Positions 26,226 to 32,611 of a stretch of 64,000 nt of DNA are shown piece after piece; within the stretch, counting starts at the first letter, position 1; every line of letters starts with the position of its first letter. Origin of the DNA: an uncultured Oscillospiraceae bacterium (GTDB taxonomy: Bacteria > Bacillota > Clostridia > Oscillospirales > Oscillospiraceae); the NCBI GenBank assembly GCA_910584285.1, contig CAJTYK010000006.1:1-64000 (forward strand). Direction: 5' to 3'. The notes beneath the pieces are model-generated. The model saw only the letters and a program-made list of their open reading frames with translations. It searched no databases and was not told the DNA's origin. The translations under genes were made by a program, and so were the position numbers.

Positions 26226-26246
26226 AAAAGGCGCTTCGGCCCGCCC
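26226..26246 (-). terminator. Short hairpin after ptb
   Basis: On the minus strand GGCG pairs with CGCC over 8 nt, then TTTTTGTG, directly after the ptb stop. The stem is short, so termination may be weak. Confidence 0.45.
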
Positions 26247-26247
26247 C

Positions 26248-27168
26248 TTACAGGTAGGGGCACTCCTTGGGCAGCACGTTGCAGAAGGCCAGGGACAGGT
26301 AGGACACGTCGGCGCTGTCGCTCCGGGAGGTGATGGCTACGGGATGCTTGGCCCCCACGATGACGCCGCAGGTGCGGGCGTGGGCGTGCATCTGCCAGCA
26401 CTTCACGATCAGGTTGCCCGCCAGCAGGGAGGGGGCCACGATGCCGTCGAAGTCGCCACACAGGGGGTTGTCGTAGCCCTTCAGCCGGGCGGCCTCTTTG
26501 GACAGGATCAGGTCGTAGGCGATGGGGCCCACCAGGTTGCAGTCGGCGATGGCGTGGCGCTCATGCTCCTTCACCAGATCCCGGGCCTCGATGGTGTCGT
26601 TCATGTGGAAGCTGGGCTGCTCCACCAGGGCCAGCAGGGCCAGGTTGGGCTTCTCATCCTCCACATAGCGCAGAGTGTCCGTCATGTTGCGGATGATCTG
26701 CCGCTTCTGGGCCAGGGTGGGCCGGACGGTAACGGTCACGTCTCCGATGGCGATGAGCTTGGGGTACTCCGGCATGCTCACCAGGTCAATATGGGTGATG
26801 AGCCGGTCGGTGCGCAGGTTGTTTTTCTTGTCCAGCAGGGGCAGGAGGAACTCCCGGGTCTGGGTGCTGCCCCGCATGAGCACGTCGCCCTTGCCCTGGT
26901 TCACCAAGTCGATGGCCTTCTGGGTCAGGTTGTCCCCCGGGTGGGCGGGCACCAGCTCATAGTCCCGCTTGTCCAGGCCCAGCCGATCCAGCATGGGCCG
27001 AACCTTGGCCTCCTCCCCCACCAGAACGGGGTAGGCGAAGCCCTCCTCCGCCGCGTGGAACGCGCCCAAAAGGATATTTTCCGCGTCCGCCCCGGCGATG
27101 ACTACCCGGCTGCACCGGCCCGCGGCCTTTGCCTTGTCTACGATCTGCTCAAAATTCTGCACGGCCAT
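26248..27168 (-). CDS. ptb: Phosphate butyryltransferase-like phosphate acyltransferase
   Basis: A 306-aa PTA_PTB-family enzyme that swaps CoA for phosphate on an acyl group. Motifs: VVIAGADAENILLGAFHAAEEGF, VLMRGSTQTREFLLPLL, HIDLVSMPEYPKLIAIGD, CGDFDGIVAPSLLAGNLIVKCW. Size and sequence fit phosphate butyryltransferase better than acetyltransferase, but no butyrate kinase is adjacent. ATG at 27168 chosen because GAGGAG lies 10 bp upstream; a GTG at 27177 is the alternative. Role in butyrate formation is an inference from family. Confidence 0.85.
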   Translation of the reverse strand: MAVQNFEQIVDKAKAAGRCSRVVIAGADAENILLGAFHAAEEGFAYPVLVGEEAKVRPMLDRLGLDKRDYELVPAHPGDNLTQKAIDLVNQGKGDVLMRGSTQTREFLLPLLDKKNNLRTDRLITHIDLVSMPEYPKLIAIGDVTVTVRPTLAQKRQIIRNMTDTLRYVEDEKPNLALLALVEQPSFHMNDTIEARDLVKEHERHAIADCNLVGPIAYDLILSKEAARLKGYDNPLCGDFDGIVAPSLLAGNLIVKCWQMHAHARTCGVIVGAKHPVAITSRSDSADVSYLSLAFCNVLPKECPYL

Positions 27169-27223
27169 GACGATCACTCCTCACTCCAAAATAGGGCAAA
27201 GCCCAAATTCTTCTGAGGATATT

Positions 27224-27293
27224 ATACCACAGGCGCAAAGCGCCGTTGTGGTATATCAGTCAAATCTGTATGATAGCCGCCCTGTGGCTATCA
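27224..27293. repeat. Two inverted repeats between prmA and ptb
   Basis: ATACCAC...GTGGTAT with inner GGCGC-AAA-GCGCC (27224-27254), and TGATAGCC...GGCTATCA (27271-27293). Neither has a T-run on the minus strand. They may be leader hairpins of ptb or weak stops after prmA. Confidence 0.5.
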
Positions 27294-27335
27294 TATCACG
27301 TTTCCCCGCCGCGCACAAGGACAAATCCGCTCTTT

Positions 27336-28283
27336 TTATCGTTTTTTTGCCAAAAAGGCGTGCCAGCCGCCCCGCTCCCGGTGCTGGGCCACGGCAAAGC
27401 CGTTCCCCTCCAGGGCGGCGCACACCTCGCCCTGCCGCCCGTCGATGATGCCGGAGGTGAGGAAGGCCCCGTCCGGGGTCATGAACTCCCCCGCTTTCGC
27501 CGACAGGGGGATGATCACGTCGGCCACGATGTTGGCCAGTACCACCCGGTTCCGCCCCGGCTCCAGCCGCGCCGCCAGCCGTTTGTCGCTGAGCACGTCC
27601 CCGGCGAGCACCGCCAGCCGATCCGGGCCGATGCCGTTCAGCGCCGCGTTCTCAAAGGCCACGTCCGCCGCCTTGGGGTCGATGTCCACCCCCACCGCCG
27701 CCGACGCCCCCAGTGAGAGCGCCGCGATGGCCAGGATGCCCGAGCCGCAGCCCAGATCCAGCACCCGGTCACCGGGGCACAGCGCCTCCTCCAGCAGCTC
27801 CAGGCATAACTGGGTGGTGGGATGGCTGCCGGTGCCGAAGGTGAGGCCGGGGTTCAAGTACAGCGGCACGCGCCCCTCCGGCACGGGCTGGCCCCGCAGC
27901 CAGTCGGGGACGATGTAGATCCGCTCCCCCACCGGGATGGGCTGATAGTACTTCTGCCAGGAGGTGGCCCAGTCCTCCTCCCGGAGGGAGACGGTCTGGG
28001 GCTCGTACTCCTCCAGCCCCGCCAGATACCGCCGGAGCTGCCGCCGCCCCTCCTCGTTGTCCGGGACGTAGAATTTCACCCGGCTGGCCCCCTTCATGCG
28101 GGCCGCCAGCCCCTCGTCCACATAGTCCCAGTACTGCCGGTTCTGCTCCAGGAAGCGGAGGAAGTCCCCCTCCTCCTCCACCACCAGCCCGGTCATGCCG
28201 TTGGCGGTGAGGGTATCGCACACCCCGTCCAGCCGATCCGCCGGGACGGGTAGGGTGACCTCCAGCCAGATATTCTCCTCCAT
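27336..28283 (-). CDS. prmA: Ribosomal protein L11 methyltransferase
   Basis: A 315-aa SAM-dependent methyltransferase that modifies ribosomal protein L11. N-terminal substrate-recognition domain (MEENIWLEVTLPVPADRLDGV), then the Rossmann core with VLDLGCGSGILAIAALSLGA, a following VDIDPKA, and LANIVADVI. Length is normal. It follows two genes on the same strand, separated by 9 bp from the 104-aa membrane-anchored protein, so it is likely in an operon with it. Confidence 0.94.
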   Translation of the reverse strand: MEENIWLEVTLPVPADRLDGVCDTLTANGMTGLVVEEEGDFLRFLEQNRQYWDYVDEGLAARMKGASRVKFYVPDNEEGRRQLRRYLAGLEEYEPQTVSLREEDWATSWQKYYQPIPVGERIYIVPDWLRGQPVPEGRVPLYLNPGLTFGTGSHPTTQLCLELLEEALCPGDRVLDLGCGSGILAIAALSLGASAAVGVDIDPKAADVAFENAALNGIGPDRLAVLAGDVLSDKRLAARLEPGRNRVVLANIVADVIIPLSAKAGEFMTPDGAFLTSGIIDGRQGEVCAALEGNGFAVAQHRERGGWHAFLAKKR

Positions 28284-28292
28284 AGCGCACCT

Positions 28293-28607
28293 CTATTTTA
28301 CCTTGATCGACTTCACGCTGTCCAGCCGGATCAGCTTTTCGCACTGGTTCTTCTTGCCCTCGTTGGCCAGCACCAGGGCCCAGTCCTCGTCCGCGTCCAG
28401 GATTTTGCACTCCTTGCCGTACACGTCAAAGTCCCCGGCCTCCACGGTGAGCTCCACCCTCCGGCCGATCTGCTTGCGCACCTGATCCCCCAGCCCCGCC
28501 GCCCGGAGGCTGCCGATGCCGTTTTCCCGCAGGAGCCGCTCCAGCCGGCTCACCTTGCCCATGAGGACGAGCACCATGATAAACGCGAATACGCCGAAGT
28601 ATTCCAT
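28293..28607 (-). CDS. Membrane-anchored small beta-domain protein
   Basis: A 104-aa protein: one N-terminal transmembrane helix (3-17), a short helical linker, then a compact domain from about residue 48 (GRRVELTVEAGDFDVYG, CKILDADEDWALVL, EKLIRLDSVKSIKV). The same pattern occurs in the C-terminal domain of the XRE regulator encoded just upstream (28621-29106). I do not recognise a named family; it could be a small barrel similar to Sm-like folds. The 13-bp gap indicates cotranscription with that regulator. Confidence 0.72.
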   Translation of the reverse strand: MEYFGVFAFIMVLVLMGKVSRLERLLRENGIGSLRAAGLGDQVRKQIGRRVELTVEAGDFDVYGKECKILDADEDWALVLANEGKKNQCEKLIRLDSVKSIKVK

Positions 28608-28620
28608 CGCCCGGCCCCCC

Positions 28621-29106
28621 TCAGTTCAGCTCCAGCGGGGAGCGCTTGGCCGTCTCCCCGTCCCGCAGGAAGGTGACGGTGCTGATGGCGGACAGCGGGA
28701 TGAGGCGCACCTCGTTTTTGTCCGGCTTCTTCTGGTTCACCACCACCTCCACGCTGGCCCAGGCCCCGTCAAAATCCCGGATGACGCACCAGTCGTGGAG
28801 GATGGGCATCCCGTCGTCGCTGTCATAGAAGGTCAGCTTCACCCGCTTCCCCTGGGCCTGCTTCAGCAGCCGGGTCACCGGGGGCTTGACGGGCGCGCCC
28901 TTTTCGTCCACCCCGTCCTGGAGGAGGTAGTCGCAGCTCACCTCTAAAATTCGGGCCATGCGGACGATCTTGTCTGTCTCCGGATAGGCCGCGTCCGACT
29001 CCCAGCGGCTCACCGCCTGCCGGGTCACCTCCAGCTGTTCCGCCAGCTGCTCCTGGGTCAGGTTCTTGGCCCGCCGGGCCTCGGCCAGCTTGTTTCCTAA
29101 ACTCAT
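28621..29106 (-). CDS. XRE regulator with C-terminal beta domain
   Basis: A 161-aa regulator. Residues 5-65 are an XRE helix-turn-helix (LAEARRAKNLTQEQLAEQL, VTRQAVSRWESDAAYPE, CDYLL). Residues 85-150 form a second domain (GKRVKLTFYDSDDG, CVIRDFDGAWASVEVVV, RLIPLSAISTVTFL) that matches the domain of the neighbouring 104-aa membrane protein. Shared domains suggest that the two interact, perhaps tying DNA binding to the membrane. Confidence 0.85.
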   Translation of the reverse strand: MSLGNKLAEARRAKNLTQEQLAEQLEVTRQAVSRWESDAAYPETDKIVRMARILEVSCDYLLQDGVDEKGAPVKPPVTRLLKQAQGKRVKLTFYDSDDGMPILHDWCVIRDFDGAWASVEVVVNQKKPDKNEVRLIPLSAISTVTFLRDGETAKRSPLELN

Positions 29107-29218
29107 AACATCACCTCATGGATTGGATGCCCCCAGCATACCAAACCCGGCCCGTTTGAACAGCGTTTTCCCGTTTCCAAATGTAACGTTTGGGTTTCCC
29201 GGGGCGTGAAAGGCCCGT

Positions 29219-29431
29219 TCAGCCGGGAAGATCGGTGCGGCCCAGGAGGTAGTCGGTGGTCACGTCCAGATAATCCGCGATGGCAACCAGCGTTTCATAG
29301 TCGGGGCGGCGTCTGCCAGCCTCATAATATTGATAAGCGCGGGGTGTCATTTTTAGATGCTCCGCCACTTCTTTTTGCATAACCCCTTTTTGAGTACGCG
29401 CCTGTCTCAAACGATCTGCAAATGGTATCAT
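29219..29431 (-). CDS. XRE-family regulator (copy B)
   Basis: A 70-aa single-domain helix-turn-helix protein: FADRLRQARTQKGVMQKEVA, MTPRAYQYYEAGRRRP, DYLDVTTDYLLGRTDLPG. It shares the ending YLDVTTDYLLGRTD with copy A (YYDVTTDYLLGRSD). GAGGAGA precedes its ATG. It is divergent from an 86-aa gene, and a long inverted repeat covers the shared promoter region, so it is likely an autorepressor. Confidence 0.87.
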   Translation of the reverse strand: MIPFADRLRQARTQKGVMQKEVAEHLKMTPRAYQYYEAGRRRPDYETLVAIADYLDVTTDYLLGRTDLPG

Positions 29432-29446
29432 TTTTTTCGTCTCCTC

Positions 29447-29475
29447 TTGACACAGTCAGATTGTTCCTGTATAAT
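29447..29475 (+). promoter_or_regulatory. Consensus promoter of 86-aa gene (copy B)
   Basis: TTGACA (29447-29452), 17 bp, TATAAT (29470-29475), identical in both hexamers and spacing to copy A. Confidence 0.92.
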
Positions 29476-29495
29476 CCAAATGAACAAATCGACTG
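29453..29495. promoter_or_regulatory. Candidate operator: 14-bp inverted repeat
   Basis: CAGTCAGATTGTTC (29453-29466) and GAACAAATCGACTG (29482-29495) are reverse complements apart from 2 of 14 positions, with a 15-bp centre containing the -10 element. It occupies the promoter spacer and start region and faces the divergent XRE gene. Confidence 0.75.
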
Positions 29496-29521
29496 TATGG
29501 CTGATGAAAGGGGTCACTATC

Positions 29522-29782
29522 ATGACAGATTTAATGGACACCATCTACGCAAAGGTATGCGGCGACCTTGCGGCGGAGCTCCTGGGGGAGGACGGCGAAT
29601 ACCTCAGCCGGACGCGGTATCTGGACGCCCAGCGGGAACGCCTGTGCGCCGCGCTGGACGGGGACGCCGCCCAGCAGGTCATCGATCTGCTGGACGAACA
29701 GGGGGCCATCGGCGAGCTGCGGGAGTTCGCCTGCTTCCGGGTGGGGTTCCGGATGGCGCTGGCGCTTATAAATCCAGCATAA
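29522..29782 (+). CDS. Small acidic helical protein, DUF6809-like (copy B)
   Basis: An 86-aa soluble helical protein (LMDTIYAKVCGDLAAELLGED, QQVIDLLDEQGAIGELREF, then CFRVGFRMALAL). Its size, position and C-terminal pattern match copy A at 25623. I associate the pattern with DUF6809, without certainty. AAAGGGG precedes the ATG. The last 17 bp overlap the 3' end of the convergent thiI gene, and no terminator separates them. Confidence 0.72.
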   Translation: MTDLMDTIYAKVCGDLAAELLGEDGEYLSRTRYLDAQRERLCAALDGDAAQQVIDLLDEQGAIGELREFACFRVGFRMALALINPA

Positions 29783-30938
29783 TCCGCTCGATCCCGGCCA
29801 CCGCGTCCTCCACCATGGCCTCCACGTCCAGCGCCTGCTCCGCCTCCTCCAGCTCCTCCGGCTTGGGCTTGGTGCGGGGGTGCTTGGGGGTGAACACGGT
29901 GCAGCAGTCCTCATAGGGCAGGATGGAGGTTTCAAACGTCCCGATTTTCCGGGAGATCCGCACGATCTCCTCCTTGTCCATCCCCACCAAGGGCCGCAGG
30001 ACGGGGAGGGTGCACACCCCGTCGGTGCACACCATGGCGTCCAGGGTCTGGCTGGCCACCTGGCCCACCGACTCGCCGGTGACCAGGGCCTGGATGCCGT
30101 TCTGCTCCGCCACCCGGCAGGCGATGCGCATCATGAACCGCCGCATGAGGATGGTGAACAGCTCCTCGGGGCAGGAGCGGCGCAGCTCCTCCTGGATCTT
30201 GGTGAAGGGCACCACATGGACGCACTGCTTGCCGGTGTAGGGCACCAGCAGGCGGGCCAGCTCCAGCACCTTCTCCTTTGCCTCCGGGGAGGTGTAGGGG
30301 TAGGAGTAGTAGTGGATCATGTCCACGATCACCCCCCGCTTGGCGATCATCCAGGAGGCCACCGGGGAGTCGATGCCGCCGGACAGCAGGGACAGCGCCC
30401 TGCCCCCCATGCCCACGGGCAGGCCCCCCGCCCCCGGCTCCGGGTCGGCGTGGACGTAGGCGTCGAAGTCCCGCACCTCCACGTGGATGGTGAGCTCCGG
30501 GTGGTGCATATCCGCCGTCAGGCGGGGGAACCGCTGGTGGAGCTCGCCCCCCACGTACTGGGACAGCTGGATGGAGGTCATGGGGAAGGACTTGTCCGCC
30601 CGCTTGCTCTCCACCTTGAAGGATTTTACCGCCCGGAGCTTGTCCCCCAGGTAGTCGGCGGCGCAGTCGGTGATGGCGTCCTTGTCCTTGGGGCAGGCCC
30701 GGGCCCGGCACAGGCCCACCGCCCCGAACAACTTCGTCATGGCCGTCCACGCGCCCTCGAAGTCCGCCGTGTCGTCCAGCGGCTCCACGTAGGTGGTGGA
30801 CTGGCGGGTGTATACCTTGAAGGGGCCGTACTTCTTCAGCCGCCGCTTGGCGTTGCCCATGAGCTTTTCCTCAAAGCCCCGGCGGTTCAGGCCCTTTAAT
30901 ACCATTTCGCCCTGCTTGAGCAGGATGATCTCTCCCAT
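29766..30938 (-). CDS. thiI: tRNA 4-thiouridine synthase ThiI
   Basis: A 390-aa sulfurtransferase that makes 4-thiouridine at tRNA position 8 and can deliver sulfur for thiamine. N-terminal ferredoxin-like and THUMP domains (to about 165), then the PP-loop ALSLLSGGIDSPVASWM and a C-terminal segment with CPEELFTILMRRFMMRIA and LVTGESVGQVASQTL. There is no rhodanese extension, as usual for Firmicutes. The cysteine desulfurase that often precedes thiI is absent. Start ATG at 30938; family start MGEIILLKQGEMVLKG. Confidence 0.95.
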   Translation of the reverse strand: MGEIILLKQGEMVLKGLNRRGFEEKLMGNAKRRLKKYGPFKVYTRQSTTYVEPLDDTADFEGAWTAMTKLFGAVGLCRARACPKDKDAITDCAADYLGDKLRAVKSFKVESKRADKSFPMTSIQLSQYVGGELHQRFPRLTADMHHPELTIHVEVRDFDAYVHADPEPGAGGLPVGMGGRALSLLSGGIDSPVASWMIAKRGVIVDMIHYYSYPYTSPEAKEKVLELARLLVPYTGKQCVHVVPFTKIQEELRRSCPEELFTILMRRFMMRIACRVAEQNGIQALVTGESVGQVASQTLDAMVCTDGVCTLPVLRPLVGMDKEEIVRISRKIGTFETSILPYEDCCTVFTPKHPRTKPKPEELEEAEQALDVEAMVEDAVAGIERIMLDL

Positions 30939-31024
30939 GTCAATTCCCTTGCTTTCCTGTGATAAAATCTCCGCCCAATGTCGTTACCGGGGCGATACGA
31001 AAATTCTATAGCAACGGCCTGTCA

Positions 31025-31087
31025 GCGAGCTTCAAGCTCGCGAGTCTAAGACTCTTTTGGTTACTTTTTCTCTCGAGAAAAAGTAAC
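31025..31087. repeat. Stack of three inverted repeats at comF 3' end
   Basis: GCGAGCTT-C-AAGCTCGC (31025-31041), GAGTCT-A-AGACTC (31042-31054) and GTTACTTTTTCTC-TC-GAGAAAAAGTAAC (31060-31087) sit side by side. The last is the same dispersed element as at 38240-38269. It encodes the final residues of ComF and may also serve as terminator. Confidence 0.85.
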
Positions 31088-31732
31088 TCGGGCCTGGGCG
31101 AACGTGAGGGCTGCCACCGTCCCCGCCCCGGCGGAGCGCAGGCAGGCGGCGCACTGGCCCAGGGTGGAGCCGGTGGTCACCACGTCGTCCACCAGTACCA
31201 TCCGCTTCCCGGCCAGATCCAGCCCCGGCTTGGCCCGGTAGGCCCCGGCGATGTTGGCCCGCCGCTCCTCCTCCGTCTGGAGGCGGGACTGCTCCCCGGC
31301 GGCCCGGATCTTCTCCAGGGTTGGTTCCACGGGGATGCCGGCGACCTCTCCCACCCGGCGGGCCAGCAGCTCCGCCTGATCGTAGCCCCGGCGCTTTTTT
31401 CGCTTGGGGTGGAGGGGCGCCCAGGTGATCAGATCCACCGTGCCGTCCCAGCGGTCGGCCAGGCACTGGGCCATCAGATCTCCGAACAGGGCGGCGTGGG
31501 TGGCGCCTCCGTTGAATTTGTAGCGGTGGACGGCCTCCCGCACCCCGTCCCGGTACCACAGCGGGGACAGACAGGCGTCGCAGCCCTCCACCGGCCCGCC
31601 GGGGCCGTCCGTCCAGGGCAGCGCCCCCTCGCACAGGGCGCACATCCCCTCCTCACCCCGCTCCAGAATCCGGCCGCAGAAGGGGCACTTAGGCGGATAG
31701 AGCAGCGCCAGAAGGGTCTGGAACAGCTTCAC
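31061..31732 (-). CDS. ComF-family phosphoribosyltransferase-like protein
   Basis: A 223-aa protein related to ComFC, needed for DNA uptake in competent bacteria. Two zinc-binding pairs (CPFCGRIL and CALCEG, then CDACLSPLWY) precede the PRTase-like domain with FNGGATHAALFGDLM, YDQAELLARRV and the PRPP loop VLVDDVVTTGSTLGQC. The GTG at 31732 is chosen: it overlaps the preceding gene's stop as GTGA and gives a start right before LFQTLLALLYPPKCPFC. The last residues, VTFSREKK, come from a dispersed palindromic repeat. Confidence 0.9.
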   Translation of the reverse strand: MKLFQTLLALLYPPKCPFCGRILERGEEGMCALCEGALPWTDGPGGPVEGCDACLSPLWYRDGVREAVHRYKFNGGATHAALFGDLMAQCLADRWDGTVDLITWAPLHPKRKKRRGYDQAELLARRVGEVAGIPVEPTLEKIRAAGEQSRLQTEEERRANIAGAYRAKPGLDLAGKRMVLVDDVVTTGSTLGQCAACLRSAGAGTVAALTFAQARVTFSREKK

Positions 31733-31914
31733 GGCCCGTCGTCCCCGGGCAGGGGGTCGATGGGGCCGTTCTTTTTCTCGAAGTCCAGCACGCACTGGTT
31801 CATCAGGTACAGGATCTGACGGCTCATGGAGCGGCCTTCATAGGCCGCCACCGACCGGAATTTGTCGTGGAGCTCCCGGTTCATCCGGATGGTGAGGTAA
31901 ATCTTGTCCTTCAT
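31729..31914 (-). CDS. Arc/ribbon-helix-helix-type DNA-binding protein
   Basis: A 61-aa protein with the Arc-like pattern: YLTIRMNRELHDKFRSVAAYEGRSMSRQILYLMNQCVLDFEKKNG. The N-terminal strand TIRMNRELH would contact DNA as a dimer. It overlaps the comF start by 4 bp (GTGA), which couples the two genes. AAAAGGGGG precedes the ATG. It may regulate its own operon. Confidence 0.8.
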   Translation of the reverse strand: MKDKIYLTIRMNRELHDKFRSVAAYEGRSMSRQILYLMNQCVLDFEKKNGPIDPLPGDDGP

Positions 31915-32085
31915 TGGCCCAGCCCCCTTTTCAGGCAGTCATAGGACAACAATACTCGGTAGATTGATTTTTAGCGAATTTTCAAGGTATTTTTAAGGTA
32001 TAAAATCTGCTGCGGGGATGCTGCCACGGGACAGGCGCGGGAGCCCGCCGCGGGCGGTTGGGCAGGCTGAACGTGGAGAAAGCGC

Positions 32086-32119
32086 AAAAGAACCGCCCGG
32101 AGGAGCTCCCCCGGGCGGT
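32086..32119 (-). terminator. Intrinsic terminator after secG
   Basis: Minus strand: ACCGCCCGG pairs with CCGGGCGGT over GGGAGCTCCT, then TCTTTTGCGC. It is 16 bp past the secG stop. Confidence 0.8.
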
Positions 32120-32134
32120 ATGCTTTCGCGGATG

Positions 32135-32371
32135 TTACAGCAGGCAGATGATCAGGGTGAGGATCATAAAGACCACGGCCACCCACTTCGTCATGCGGGC
32201 CAGCCGGGCGTCGGCGGACTTGGCCTTGTTCTTGGACAGGAAGGTGTCCGCACCGCCGGCGATAGCGCCGGACAGGCCGGCGCTCTTGCCGGACTGGAGC
32301 ATGACGATGGCCACCAGGGCCAGGGCCACGATGAAGTAGATGATGGACAAAACGATCTGGGCGGTAGTCAT
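32135..32371 (-). CDS. secG: Preprotein translocase subunit SecG
   Basis: A 78-aa membrane protein with two helices: IVLSIIYFIVALALVAIVML (residues 6-25) and WVAVVFMILTLIICLL at the end. Between them lies the conserved GKSAGLSGAIAGGADTFLSKNKAK. SecG aids SecYE in protein export. The ATG at 32371 follows AAAGGA by 10 bp; an ATG three codons earlier (32380) is too close to that site. Confidence 0.93.
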   Translation of the reverse strand: MTTAQIVLSIIYFIVALALVAIVMLQSGKSAGLSGAIAGGADTFLSKNKAKSADARLARMTKWVAVVFMILTLIICLL

Positions 32372-32522
32372 GTGACTCATATCCTTTCCGTTGAAGGGTT
32401 TTTTTCTGAAAACGGGCGGCCTGCCCTCGCAAGTGTAAGCTATAATACCACATTCAGAGACAGATTGCAAGGGGTATTTCCCGGCGGGACAGGAAAAAAG
32501 AGCCGCCCCCCTGGTTTACCTG

Positions 32523-32551
32523 TTGAAATGGCTCTGGAAACTTGGTATAAT
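32523..32551 (+). promoter_or_regulatory. Promoter of recJ
   Basis: TTGAAA (32523-32528), 17 bp, TATAAT (32546-32551), on the plus strand about 60 bp before recJ. Confidence 0.8.
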
Positions 32552-32611
32552 AAGATGTTATGTATCAGGAGAGGAGGCCCCAGGCGGGGCGGAAAAGCAG
32601 GGTATGACGGG

